Part shown: in pieces, positions 6,716-15,602 of the stretch
Numbering within the stretch: the stretch's first letter is position 1
How the letters are laid out: every line of letters starts with the position of its first letter
Source: JAVBSX01 sp051660685
Lineage (GTDB): Bacteria > Planctomycetota > Planctomycetia > Pirellulales > Thermoguttaceae
Reading direction: 5' to 3'
Assembly (NCBI GenBank): GCA_051660685.1
Contig: JBOFQB010000063.1
Span: forward strand, 1 to 56,521
Length of the DNA stretch: 56,521 bases
The notes under the pieces: generated by a model
Database searches by the model: none
Told to the model about the DNA's origin: nothing
The model's input: the letters and a program-made list of their open reading frames with translations, nothing else
Made by a program: the position numbers and the translations under genes

Positions 6716-8131
6716 ACCAAATAGGTCTTCTCCTTGACTTCGCGCGATACAAACGTCAACTAATTGCCCCAACTGATCGCTAGAACCGGGATGTAGGACT
6801 TTCAGGTAACGATCTGCGGTTCCTGAAAACAGGAACGACTCTAGTTCCCCATTCCTCAAGTCGGTTTCGCCCCTTTCATTGATTCTACACCTCTCGTCGT
6901 TTTTACACTCTTCAACCATTTTATCTGTTTCGCCAGTTTTTCCTGTTTTTCCAGTATCGCCTATTTCTCCAGTTTCGCATCTTTTGCCAGTTTCACTTTT
7001 TTCATCTGTTTCAACCAGAACCTGAACTGTTCGTCCAACCAACGACTTTGCGTAATCGGCCCGGAGTTGCTCGGCAATTGCAGATAAGCGACTTGCCCGT
7101 TCTTTTTGGACGCTTGAAGAGACACGATCCGGCATATTGGCCGCTTCTGTCCCCGGTCGGGCACTAAACCTGAAAATATGAATTTTGGAAAAACCTATTT
7201 TCTGAGCAAGATTGCAGGTTTGTTCAAAATCCTCCTCCTCTTCCCCGGGAAATCCGACAATCACGTCTGTCGTCAACCCCGGTTGATCAAGTTCCTCCTT
7301 GATTTTCAGACACCGATCTAAAAACGGCCCGCTCATCCAACGTCGTTTCATTCGACGCAAAACGTAATCAGAACCACTCTGCATGGAAAGATGGAGATGT
7401 GGGCAAAGATGAGTCGGGCAATCCCGCAAAAGTCCAATCAGTTCGTCTGAAACTTCAACCGCTTCAAGACTGGAAAGACGAATCCGAATTGGCAGATTGC
7501 GTTGTTCAATTCGGTCAAGAATCGAACGGACCAATTCCGTCAGGTTCGTTTGAGGGACCGAATCGAGACCATAATGACCCAAATGTATTCCGGTCAAAAC
7601 AATTTCGCGGTATCCGTTTTGACTCAATGCTTCGATTTCGTCGAGAATCGGTCCCGAGTCCCTCGTTTGTAAATGTGGACGGACTTTGGGAACAATACAG
7701 TAAGCACAACGTAACGAACAACCGTCCTGAACCTTAACGTAAGCGCGATGTCGATCACTAAAGGTAATGATTCCTGTTGGAATTTCAAACGGTTTCAGAC
7801 CGCGACGTTCAAGAAGACGATATACATCCGCTTTTTCCGTCAGAACTTCGGCGACTCGGGGTAAAACGGCGAATTCTTGAGGTGCCCGGGTTGCCGAACA
7901 GCCGGTTACGATGATTTCGGATTTCGGGTTTTCCTTGCCGAGTTTTCGGACCAGTTTGCGACTCTTCAAATCACTTTGCGCCGTAATGGTGCAGGTGTTG
8001 ACGAAGACCAAATCAGCCGGTTCACCCTCTTGAGCGGGAACCAGTCCAAGTCGCATAAGGGCCGTTCTAACCCATTCCGTCTCGTATTGATTAACTTTGC
8101 AACCGAGTGTTGCTGTTCTAAAGGTTGACAT
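6650..8131 (-). CDS. mtaB: tRNA t6A37 methylthiotransferase MtaB
   Basis: MtaB is a radical-SAM enzyme that adds a methylthio group to t6A37 of ANN-decoding tRNAs. The 493-aa protein has the UPF0004 cluster cysteines C11, C47 and C78, the radical-SAM CSLRCAYC motif (C138, C142, C145) and a C-terminal TRAM domain. Residues of about 375-430 are a repetitive polar insertion (ETGKR, ETGEI, DTGKTGKTGETD) placed inside TRAM, before the conserved ADRYLKVLHPG segment. The last 20 or so residues (NRAGSDGFVDPETHERHEK) are encoded by a MITE-like repeat, so the native C-terminus was replaced. TsaD, which helps make its t6A substrate, lies 4 kb away but is not co-transcribed. Confidence 0.93.
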   Translation of the reverse strand: MSTFRTATLGCKVNQYETEWVRTALMRLGLVPAQEGEPADLVFVNTCTITAQSDLKSRKLVRKLGKENPKSEIIVTGCSATRAPQEFAVLPRVAEVLTEKADVYRLLERRGLKPFEIPTGIITFSDRHRAYVKVQDGCSLRCAYCIVPKVRPHLQTRDSGPILDEIEALSQNGYREIVLTGIHLGHYGLDSVPQTNLTELVRSILDRIEQRNLPIRIRLSSLEAVEVSDELIGLLRDCPTHLCPHLHLSMQSGSDYVLRRMKRRWMSGPFLDRCLKIKEELDQPGLTTDVIVGFPGEEEEDFEQTCNLAQKIGFSKIHIFRFSARPGTEAANMPDRVSSSVQKERASRLSAIAEQLRADYAKSLVGRTVQVLVETDEKSETGKRCETGEIGDTGKTGKTGETDKMVEECKNDERCRINERGETDLRNGELESFLFSGTADRYLKVLHPGSSDQLGQLVDVCIARSQGEDLFGDLNRAGSDGFVDPETHERHEK

Positions 8132-8250
8132 AGTGCTTTCTTTCTGTTAGATTGAGTCGCGGTATTTAGTGTGAATGATTGAGCGTTAGATTCAAGTCCC
8201 CCGGGAAGAACTTTCCCCCTTTCGCCTTATCGCAAACCGAGTGAACAGAA

Positions 8251-10374
8251 ATGACATCTTCGTCGAAAAAACACGATCAATGGTCTTCCCTTCTTGTTGA
8301 GTTGGGATTAGAAGAGACCTCACATGCTGCAATTGTCGCTGAAACAGCAGCACATCCAACGGCCCCGCTTGAATATCACGTTGTTGAACAGCATGGTGTT
8401 GAGCAGGAGGAGCGGACACAGGAAGAGCCGACACAACGGGAACGACCCCAACGAGAGGAACGGGTCCAACGTGGAGAACAGGTAAAACGAGGGGAGCAGA
8501 CTCGGGCACATTCTGAACCTTGTCAAAATGTTCAAGAACCGACGCCGGGAACAGCAGAAAACCGCTCCTCTTCGTTGGAAACGGTCAAGGAAAACTTCAA
8601 ACAGGGTGTTGTTCCTTCTTCTGTCAAACAGAGCCTTTCCAAAACGACGACATCTGCAAAATCCGTTGAGTCGCACAAACCGGTTAAAAAGGGCAAAAAG
8701 AGTTTTATTGACCGTCTTGCGTCCATTAACCTGTTTGGGTCAGCATCACCTGAAAAAGTAGATCGTTCAGGTGCAGTCCCAGGTGATTTTCATAGTACAA
8801 CCCCTCTTGTGGAAGAACTGGAGCCGAAAAAATTGGAAAAAGTCGATCACGAACGAAAGAAACCGGTTGAAGTGTCCCGCGAAGTGGTTGTTTCGGACAC
8901 CAAAAACGATCCCTGGTCGCAACTTGCAGCCCAGTTGGGAGTCCGCATTGAAACCGAAGAAAAGCGGACGGAAGAAAAACAGGGAGAGAAAAAACAGGAA
9001 GGAGACAAACAGGGAGAAGCAAAACGCCGGGAAATGGGGAAAGAACCGGTCAGTTCGGGCAAGGTGTTGGATCGAGGAGGGGCAAAACAGGAATCAATGT
9101 TGGGGCATGAAACCGAACAGGGACGCAAATATCAGGGGACAAGACGTGAAGGTGCAACGGAAGAAGTGCCGGACATCGAAGCACTTGTTTCATTCCGTGA
9201 TTTGAGAAAGCCGAAAACAGCGCAACCGATTTCCCCTGATGTTGCCCGGTCTGTTCTTGAACCGCGATCAACAGGTTCTTCAGAACAACGTGAAAATCGG
9301 GCAGAACCGGCTCGAAAAACCGATTCGCGTGAATCGAAAGCAGGGCATGATCGGGATCGTGACCGTGATCGAAATCGAGATGGTGACCGAAATCAAGATG
9401 GTGCTCGCAATCAAGATAGTGACCGAAATCGAGATAGTGATCGTGCCCGGAATGATGATCGTGACCGATTCCGGGGAGAAAGGGGAGAAAATCGTCCTCG
9501 ACGTGAAGAACGGGGGGTTGGAACAACGCGAGAATTGGAACCGATTGCCGAATTTTCGCGTTCTGATGTTCAGGCGGAAGAGTCCTTTGAGGAAGGTTCC
9601 GATTCAAGGGGACGAGGACGCAATCGACGTCGGGGCAATCGGGAAAGTGAATCGTTTGATTCGGACAATTTGTCGATCCGTTCGGTTTCTCAAACGCGAA
9701 CCCCCTCTCAATCGGAATCTGTTATTGGTCAGATTCCCCCGTTCGCAACATTGGATGAGGTCGAGGACGATCCGCTGTTCGGCTCGAATAAGAAATCCCA
9801 ACAACGAGGTCGGGGGACACGCCGGGAACGGTCAGAACGTATTGTTGACGATGTTCAGGAAGATCGAGATGACGAAATCATCAGTCCCTCACATGAACGT
9901 GAATATGGGCCAAGTCGGGATGTTTTTGCCGACTTGTACTCCGAAGAAAGTGTCAATGACGGGACGAAAACGGGCCGATTGACTCGCGGTTCCCGGCTTC
10001 CTCGGGAAGAGGACGTTCGCAGAAACCAAGATGGACACAGAAAGGATGTACACCGAGAAAGGGATGTGCGCCGAGAATATGAGTCGGTTGAGAAACATCG
10101 AGAGCCGGTTGGAACGGACGAAATGGTCGGTGAACGACCTTTTGAACAAGAAGGGACTCGCCGATCCAGTCGCGGACGAAAAGGTTCTTCGGCAATTGTT
10201 GATCCGCAAACCGAGCTGGAACGACAGGAAGCCCGACAATTGGTGCAAGTCCATAAATCAATTCCAGGTTGGGATGATGTCGTCTTGCCAATTGTAGAAC
10301 AGAACATTTCACGACATGGTAATCGACGTTCGGATTCGTCCGCTCGTCCTCGCAATCGAAGAAACAAAGAATAA
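8251..10374 (+). CDS. Planctomycete low-complexity, highly charged protein
   Basis: This 707-aa protein is mostly disordered and rich in Glu, Arg, Lys, Gln and Asp. Short ordered-looking blocks recur: DQWSSLLVELGLE near the N-terminus and NDPWSQLAAQLGV around residue 215 share a W..L...LG pattern. A conserved-looking C-terminal block (HKSIPGWDDVVLPIVEQ) is followed by an Arg-rich tail. From about residue 365 there is a tandem DRDRNRDGDRNQD run encoded by a degenerate GATCGTGACCGTGAT-like repeat. I recall planctomycete proteins with the same plan (WxxLxxxLG, RGE/RGRGR-rich middle, SIPxWxxA C-terminus), sometimes described as RNase-E-like. Arg-rich tails suggest RNA or DNA binding. There is no catalytic domain to name. 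Confidence 0.75.
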   Translation: MTSSSKKHDQWSSLLVELGLEETSHAAIVAETAAHPTAPLEYHVVEQHGVEQEERTQEEPTQRERPQREERVQRGEQVKRGEQTRAHSEPCQNVQEPTPGTAENRSSSLETVKENFKQGVVPSSVKQSLSKTTTSAKSVESHKPVKKGKKSFIDRLASINLFGSASPEKVDRSGAVPGDFHSTTPLVEELEPKKLEKVDHERKKPVEVSREVVVSDTKNDPWSQLAAQLGVRIETEEKRTEEKQGEKKQEGDKQGEAKRREMGKEPVSSGKVLDRGGAKQESMLGHETEQGRKYQGTRREGATEEVPDIEALVSFRDLRKPKTAQPISPDVARSVLEPRSTGSSEQRENRAEPARKTDSRESKAGHDRDRDRDRNRDGDRNQDGARNQDSDRNRDSDRARNDDRDRFRGERGENRPRREERGVGTTRELEPIAEFSRSDVQAEESFEEGSDSRGRGRNRRRGNRESESFDSDNLSIRSVSQTRTPSQSESVIGQIPPFATLDEVEDDPLFGSNKKSQQRGRGTRRERSERIVDDVQEDRDDEIISPSHEREYGPSRDVFADLYSEESVNDGTKTGRLTRGSRLPREEDVRRNQDGHRKDVHRERDVRREYESVEKHREPVGTDEMVGERPFEQEGTRRSSRGRKGSSAIVDPQTELERQEARQLVQVHKSIPGWDDVVLPIVEQNISRHGNRRSDSSARPRNRRNKE

Positions 10375-10660
10375 AAAGAATGTAAAAAAGAGTGTGTAGT
10401 TCCGACCAGGTTCTAAGTATGTGCGTCCAAATAACGGATTCCCTTTCATTTGTTCCTTTCGTGAGGTTCGTGTTTTTAGTGGTTCTTTTATAAGACCACG
10501 AAATACACCAAAAACACGAAATCGATACAAAACTTTCATCAATTGCGAATCCGCAATTGGGATAGGTTATTGACACGCAGACACTCAATGACGATTGAAT
10601 GTACGAATTCAGGCTTGATTGTCCAATTTCTCCTACTTCCCTTCTACCTCCTACTTGATA
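10375..10660. other. Intergenic gap with a CACGAAA-type hairpin relic
   Basis: The 286-bp gap holds an inverted repeat in which TTCGTGTTTTTAGTGGT (10467-10483) partly pairs with ACCACGAAA...AAAAACACGAA (10495-10520). It resembles the core of the MITE-like family but lacks its terminal repeats. ATTGCGAATCCGCAATTG follows at about 10540. The last 40 bases before nagB are pyrimidine-rich with no Shine-Dalgarno. Confidence 0.4.
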
Positions 10661-11590
10661 ATGTCACGTCCAATCAGTCTTGTTGCGCCAGAATGGTGGG
10701 ATTACACCACATTGGACCGTTCGATCCTCGATGATGCAGCGCGGTTGAGCGAAATGGACCTGTTGCAGCTCTCACGTCCAGGGTTTGAAGTCCACTTTTA
10801 CGAGACGCGGGAAGAGTTTTTTCTTGCAGAAGCGCTTGAATACATAGACGCTTGGAAACAGGCGACCCCGGGTCGTCCTTGCGGAGTTTGCGGGCCAATT
10901 GGTCCAACGGAGCAATTACCGCTTGTTGCCCAATTGGTCAATGCGTTTGAAATGGACTTGCGCAATGCCCATTTTTGGGGAATGGATGAATGGATTGTGG
11001 ACGGAAAAGCAGCCGGACTCGATTTTCCTCTTGGTTTTGAAAAGGCAGATCGTGAACTTTGTTTTGACCGAATGAATACAAGATCGAGAATGCCGGACGA
11101 AAACCTGCATTTTCCCAAGGAAAACACAGAACCGTATTGTCGGAGTTGGAATGAGTTTCGTTGTGTTTTGATGCAGGGAGGACAAGGGGAGACGAAACAT
11201 TGGGCGTTTAACGATCCTCCTCGTCGTAAAGGGGCTTATACGGATGTTCCGCCGACCCCGGAAGAGTATCGTCAATTGACAACCCGCATTGTGGAACTGC
11301 ATCCTATGACGCTGATTCAGAATGCAAGGACAAGTGGAGGTGGTGTTGTCCAAAATGTCCCGAATCGGGCAATCACTGTTGGTCCGGTTGAAACTTGGAA
11401 AGCGGAAACGGTTTCAATCTGGCATCCTGGAATTCATGATAATCCGTTTGGAATGCGGTTGACGGCGTTGATGATTTCTAAAAAGATACCTGACAGTTCG
11501 GTTCCGATGTCACTTTTGGCGGATCATCCGAATGTCCGTTTTAACTTTTATCGTCCGGCAATTGGGACATGCAACATCGAGATGCACTAG
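10661..11590 (+). CDS. Glucosamine-6-phosphate deaminase / NagB-like sugar-phosphate isomerase
   Basis: The 309-aa protein belongs to the NagB/RpiA/6-phosphogluconolactonase fold. Visible marks are the VCGPIGPTEQLP phosphate-loop-like segment (about 85-96) and FWGMDEW at about 106-112, matching the N/G-MDEY motif that carries the catalytic Asp in NagB. It likely interconverts amino-sugar phosphates, but the divergent C-terminal half leaves the substrate open. The start is the ATG before SRPISLVAPEWWDY; an upstream in-frame TTG adds 14 unlikely residues. There is no ribosome site, and the preceding 40 bases are pyrimidine-rich. It is followed immediately by a G-rich arm of the inverted repeat around the tsaD leader. 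Confidence 0.75.
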   Translation: MSRPISLVAPEWWDYTTLDRSILDDAARLSEMDLLQLSRPGFEVHFYETREEFFLAEALEYIDAWKQATPGRPCGVCGPIGPTEQLPLVAQLVNAFEMDLRNAHFWGMDEWIVDGKAAGLDFPLGFEKADRELCFDRMNTRSRMPDENLHFPKENTEPYCRSWNEFRCVLMQGGQGETKHWAFNDPPRRKGAYTDVPPTPEEYRQLTTRIVELHPMTLIQNARTSGGGVVQNVPNRAITVGPVETWKAETVSIWHPGIHDNPFGMRLTALMISKKIPDSSVPMSLLADHPNVRFNFYRPAIGTCNIEMH

Positions 11591-11592
11591 AT

Positions 11593-11781
11593 TAGGGGAT
11601 AGGGTGTAGGGAATGGGGAATAGGGGGGGAAGGGGCGAATGTCCTTTTCCGAAAATCCCGCGAACTCTGCTGATTTGTTATCCTCTTTTCTCTATTATCT
11701 TTCCCCCCTTTTTTTCTTGTCCTGTTTCCCTATTCTTCATGTCTCCCCCCCTATTCCCTACCCCCCAGTCCCTATCCCCTA
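11593..11781. repeat. G-rich/C-rich inverted repeat enclosing the tsaD leader
   Basis: The left arm 11593-11630 starts TAGGGGATAGGG and ends AATAGGGGGGGA. The right arm 11744-11781 is its reverse complement at both ends, identical over the outer 12 and inner 12 bases. The right arm stops 2 bases before the tsaD ATG, and the left arm starts 2 bases after the upstream stop codon. The arms would fold into a 38-bp stem with a loop of about 113 nt in the transcript. Confidence 0.75.
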
Positions 11782-11783
11782 CT

Positions 11784-12803
11784 ATGATTCTTACGATTGA
11801 GACGACATGTGATGAGACAGCAGCTGCGATTATTGGGCAGGATTTGACCGTACACGGTTCGGTTGTTGCATCACAACATGAATTTCATGTTCCTTTTGGA
11901 GGTGTCGTTCCTGAATTAGCATCCCGCGCTCATCTTGAACGGATTGTTCACGTCGTTGATGAAGTGGTCCGTCAAGCCGGAATTGACCTTGCTGATCTGG
12001 ATGCAATCGCTGTTGCAAATACCCCCGGTTTAGCCGGTTCCCTCCTCGTTGGTCTTGCAGCCGCAAAGTCACTCTGTGTTGCCCTTGATAAACCGCTCAT
12101 TGCAATTGACCATCTTCAAGCTCATGTTTATGCCTGTAAAATCGGGTTGGGAGTTGAGCCTTTTCCCTGTTTGGGACTCATTGTAAGTGGGGGACATAGT
12201 AGTCTCTATCGTTGTGAAGGAGCAACAGATTTTACGTTGTTGGGGTCAACGATTGATGATGCAGCTGGAGAAGCGTTTGACAAGGTTGCGTCGATGCTCG
12301 GTTTGGAATATCCGGGGGGACCGTCGATTGAACAGGCTGCAAAGTCGGGCAATCCTAAAGCGTTTGCGTTTCCTCGCGCTTTGCTTGATGATCCGAATCG
12401 GCTGCAATTCAGTTTTAGCGGAATCAAAACAGCAGTCCGTTATAAGTTGATTGGTCCGGGCAAGAATGATTTTTCAAGCGTGCAACTGAGTGAATCGGAG
12501 ATTGCAGACATTGCGGCCTCTTTTCAGGAAGCCGTTGTTGATGTTCTGGTTGGAAAAGCAATTCAGGCCTTAAAACGTCATCATCTACAGACGCTTTGTG
12601 TTGGGGGAGGGGTTGCAGCGAACGGACGATTCCGGGAGAAAATGGAAACGGCTGCAAAAGAGCATGGATTTGAGCTTTATATTGCTCCTCGGAATTTATG
12701 CACAGACAACGCGATTATGGGCGGAATTGCGATTGAACGGTTCAAAGCAGGACTGTTTGAACCGCTTGATTTGGACATTCTCCCCGGTTTGGTCCGGCAT
12801 TAA
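11784..12803 (+). CDS. tsaD: tRNA N6-threonylcarbamoyladenosine biosynthesis protein TsaD
   Basis: TsaD transfers threonylcarbamoyl from TC-AMP to A37 of ANN tRNAs, with TsaB and TsaE. The 339-aa protein is full length. It has the ASKHA-fold ETTCDETAAA start, the metal-binding HLQAHVYA (H109 and H113 region), SGGHSSLY and GGGVAANGRFR. The start is ATG at the conserved MILTIETTCD; the upstream in-frame stretch is Pro/Phe-rich repeat sequence and is rejected. No Shine-Dalgarno is present: the codon directly follows a CCCTATCCCCTACT tract that is one arm of a long inverted repeat, so initiation may depend on folding of the leader. Confidence 0.96.
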   Translation: MILTIETTCDETAAAIIGQDLTVHGSVVASQHEFHVPFGGVVPELASRAHLERIVHVVDEVVRQAGIDLADLDAIAVANTPGLAGSLLVGLAAAKSLCVALDKPLIAIDHLQAHVYACKIGLGVEPFPCLGLIVSGGHSSLYRCEGATDFTLLGSTIDDAAGEAFDKVASMLGLEYPGGPSIEQAAKSGNPKAFAFPRALLDDPNRLQFSFSGIKTAVRYKLIGPGKNDFSSVQLSESEIADIAASFQEAVVDVLVGKAIQALKRHHLQTLCVGGGVAANGRFREKMETAAKEHGFELYIAPRNLCTDNAIMGGIAIERFKAGLFEPLDLDILPGLVRH

Positions 12804-12829
12804 GGCCTGTTCCTTCTTTCTTCATTCTG

Positions 12830-12993
12830 CTAACAAGTTTGGTTTTTCGGTTTGAACAGGGCGGGTTAGACGGATGTTTTACCACGAAACACACGAAAGA
12901 CACGAAACTCTGTATTTTGTCAGGTTTTCGTGACTTTTGTGATTTTCGTGGTCCAAAAATGAAAATTGCCCCTTTTCGCAAAACTTGTTAGCG
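12830..12993 (-). mobile_element. MITE-like element copy B
   Basis: This is a complete 164-bp copy in reverse orientation. It starts CTAACAAGTTTGG and ends CAAAACTTGTTAGCG, and is flanked by the perfect 5-bp direct repeat TTCTG at 12825-12829 and 12994-12998. Internal CACGAAA arms make it foldable into a long hairpin. It lies 27 bp after the tsaD stop. Confidence 0.85.
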
Positions 12994-13004
12994 TTCTGTT
13001 GTGC

Positions 13005-13032
13005 TTGACAGTTGGGCAATCGGCCTTATACT
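13005..13032 (+). promoter_or_regulatory. Candidate sigma-70 promoter upstream of ilvB
   Basis: TTGACA at 13005-13010 and TATACT at 13027-13032 are separated by 16 bp. Transcription would begin near 13040, leaving a leader of about 505 nt before the ilvB start. That leader contains four perfect hairpins. The promoter starts 12 bp past the inner end of MITE-like copy B. Confidence 0.55.
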
Positions 13033-13175
13033 TTGTGAGTTTCGGTCAACCGTCCTCAAACCGAATTGATTGCCTTATGACATGACAACATGCGGATTTT
13101 GAAATACGGTTCAAGAAACCAGACCGCAACAACGGTTTTTTTGTGAACGCTTGAAAATTTTTTGGTCCGGTTCCG

Positions 13176-13364
13176 CAACTCCGTCAGGAGTTGTCGAATG
13201 GTAGAAACGACGGAAAAAATAATTTTGAACCCCGTCGGGGTTCCCCAAGTTATTCAAATTGTTCAAGTTGTCCAGATTGTTCAAAGAGACCATTCGGAAA
13301 CCCCGACGGGGTTTGAATTTACATTACAAGCGTTTACTACCAATCGACAGTCCCGACGGGACTG
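13176..13364. repeat. Palindromic repeat cluster (ACCATTCGG family) in the ilvB leader
   Basis: Four short perfect hairpins with different stems lie here: CAACTCCGTCAGGAGTTG (13176-13193), GAACCCCGTCGGGGTTC (13228-13243), AAACCCCGACGGGGTTT (13298-13314) and CAGTCCCGACGGGACTG (13348-13364). They are spaced by CGAATGGTAG / CTACCAAT-like links. Between them a stretch repeats ATTGTTCAA with variation. A shorter relative lies at 18357-18475. Confidence 0.75.
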
Positions 13365-13545
13365 GGAGACCGACAATACACCCTTTTACGACGATTGACA
13401 TCCGACATCAGTTTATTTATTGAACTGCATTTGAGAATCAGTGTACTAGGGACGACTTGTCTGTCTGTTTTTTTACCATTTCAGAACCTTATTATTCAGA
13501 ACCTTTCACCATTATTTTTTGTCTTTGCCCTTAAATTTGTTCACT

Positions 13546-15357
13546 ATGTCGCTCCAGAAAAAAACAACAACCGCTCGCAACAACGCTCAATCGCAATCCC
13601 AAGTGCAACCGGTTCCGCGAACCCTCAACGGAGCCGATGTTGTCATTCAATCCCTCGTCAATGCGGGCGTCGAAGTTGTTTTTGCGTATCCCGGGGGTTT
13701 CAGTATGCCGCTTCATCAAGCACTAACACGGTATCGAGACAAAATCCGGGCGATTTTGCCCCGACATGAACAAGGAGGAGGGTTTGCCGCACAAGGTTTC
13801 GCAAGGTCAACCGGTCGTTTGGGGGTTTGTATGGCGACAAGTGGTCCGGGCGCAACCAATTTGGTGACGCCAATTGCGGACGCGAAAATGGACAGTATTC
13901 CTCTCCTTATCATTACAGGTCAGGTCAACTCCAACGCAATCGGAAGTGATGCTTTTCAGGAGACTCCTATGGTCGAGGTCTGCCGAAGTATCACCAAACA
14001 CCATTATTTGGTGACCGATGTCAAAGACATTGCGCGAATCATGCGAGAAGCGATTCACGTTGCAACATCCGGTCGTCCGGGACCTGTTTTGGTTGATATT
14101 CCCAAAGACATTCAGGTGACGCAGGTTGAACCCGTTTTTGATGAACCTATGCAACTGCCCGGATATTGCGGGGAACTCCCAAGTACCCCTCGTTCGGACA
14201 TGGAAAAGGTTGCTCATGCCATTTTGAACGCGAAAAAACCGGTGATTTGCGCGGGAGGAGGGGTCATCTGCTCGGATGCAGCTGGAGAATTGCTGAAATT
14301 GGCTGAAAAAATGGGGATTCCGGTCACAACGACTTTCGGGGGTCTTTCGGCTTTTCCCCGCGATCATCGTCTCAGTCTTGGAATGCTCGGAATGCACGGA
14401 ACCGCTTACGCCAATTATGCCGTTCACGAAAGTGACCTGTTGTTGGTGTTCGGCGTTCGTTTCAGCGACCGTGTTGTCGGTAAAGTCTCCGAGTTCGCCA
14501 AGAATGCAACGATTGTCCATGTTGACGTTGATCCCTCGGAAATCAACAAAGTCCGATCCTGCAACATTCCGGTTTTATGTGATGTCAACTATTTTCTGAC
14601 GGAATTGAACAAAATTGTGGAAGGACCGAAACCGGACCTGACTGCTTGGATGGAGCGAATTGAGCAGCACAAGCGGGAGATGCCAATGAAGTACGATGAA
14701 TCGTCTCCACACATTTTGGCCCAACAGGCGATTCAGGCCCTTTCCAATGCTGCAAAGGGGCGTGATGTCATTATCTGTACGGGAGTTGGACAACATCAGA
14801 TGTGGACGACGCAATTTTACGAGTTTGAGAAGCCGAGAACTTTTCTTTCAAGTGGAGGACTGGGAACAATGGGGTTTGGTTTGCCCGCATCTATGGGGGC
14901 GAAAATTGCGCATCCTGAGTCCATTGTTGTTGACATTGACGGAGATGGGAGTTTTCAGATGAACATTCAGGAAATGGGAACCTGTTATTGCGAGAAAATT
15001 CCGGTCAAGGTGATGCTCCTGAACAATCAACATCTTGGGATGGTCGTACAATGGGAGGACCGTTTTCATGCGTCCAACCGCGCTCACACTTATTTGGGGC
15101 CGATTGATGATCCAGAAGCGTTTGGTAAAGGAGAAGGGGTTGGGCCGGAAAACCGGTTCCCCGATTTTGTTGCAATCGCGCAAGGTTATGGTTGGGACGC
15201 AATGCACGTCTCGAAAAAAGAGGACCTGCAAGGGGCAATTGAAAAGATGTTGACAAGTGAAAAGCCGTTTTTACTTGATGTTCTGGTTCCTTACCAAGAG
15301 CATGTCTTACCAATGACTCCGCCCGGGGGAACCGTTTTTGACATGATTCGGGAATAA
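13546..15357 (+). CDS. ilvB: Acetolactate synthase large subunit
   Basis: This thiamine-diphosphate enzyme condenses pyruvate with pyruvate or 2-oxobutyrate as the first common step of branched-chain amino-acid synthesis. The 603-aa protein shows the catalytic-Glu region (FAYPGGFSMPL, then ILPRHEQGGGFAAQG), the FAD/QEGC-like middle domain (FGVRFSDRV) and the ThDP site DGDGSFQMN...NNQHLGMVVQWE. The Met start at 13546 is preferred to an upstream TTG. No small subunit gene (ilvH) is adjacent, so the regulatory subunit must be elsewhere. The first 30 residues are a polar, Gln/Thr-rich extension. The gene appears to have a long leader with hairpin repeats. Confidence 0.95.
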   Translation: MSLQKKTTTARNNAQSQSQVQPVPRTLNGADVVIQSLVNAGVEVVFAYPGGFSMPLHQALTRYRDKIRAILPRHEQGGGFAAQGFARSTGRLGVCMATSGPGATNLVTPIADAKMDSIPLLIITGQVNSNAIGSDAFQETPMVEVCRSITKHHYLVTDVKDIARIMREAIHVATSGRPGPVLVDIPKDIQVTQVEPVFDEPMQLPGYCGELPSTPRSDMEKVAHAILNAKKPVICAGGGVICSDAAGELLKLAEKMGIPVTTTFGGLSAFPRDHRLSLGMLGMHGTAYANYAVHESDLLLVFGVRFSDRVVGKVSEFAKNATIVHVDVDPSEINKVRSCNIPVLCDVNYFLTELNKIVEGPKPDLTAWMERIEQHKREMPMKYDESSPHILAQQAIQALSNAAKGRDVIICTGVGQHQMWTTQFYEFEKPRTFLSSGGLGTMGFGLPASMGAKIAHPESIVVDIDGDGSFQMNIQEMGTCYCEKIPVKVMLLNNQHLGMVVQWEDRFHASNRAHTYLGPIDDPEAFGKGEGVGPENRFPDFVAIAQGYGWDAMHVSKKEDLQGAIEKMLTSEKPFLLDVLVPYQEHVLPMTPPGGTVFDMIRE

Positions 15358-15416
15358 CCCGGGAAAATCAAGGACTCTACATTGCAGAGACTCAATCGCA
15401 ATAGAAGGACTGTCTG

Positions 15417-15602
15417 TTATGATTTGCCCGATTTGATTTGACCTATTTTCTCTTCAATTTGGGCAATTTCCTTTTCCAGAAGGGGAATACACTGAACATC
15501 ATCCGGTTCGCGTTTTTCCCCCGCCAAACGACGTTGGAGAAGTCCTAACTTCTGATGTAGCGATTCCAATTTCTTTTTGTCTTTTTTGTCCAATTTGTCC
15601 AT
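15417..15602 (-). CDS. Small coiled-coil protein
   Basis: This 61-aa Lys/Glu/Leu-rich protein (KLDKKDKKKLESLHQKL, then LLEKEIAQIEEKIGQ) should form a helical hairpin or coiled coil. The start ATG 15602 has AGAAGGT five bases upstream. Similar short coiled-coil proteins are frequent in planctomycetes as far as I recall. The function is unknown. It is convergent with ilvB. Confidence 0.6.
   Translation of the reverse strand: MDKLDKKDKKKLESLHQKLGLLQRRLAGEKREPDDVQCIPLLEKEIAQIEEKIGQIKSGKS

Noticed and set aside
9050..9607. 185-codon minus-strand ORF opposite the 707-aa gene
   Set aside because: Its His/Asp repeats are the reverse reading of the Asp/Arg codon repeat in the real gene.
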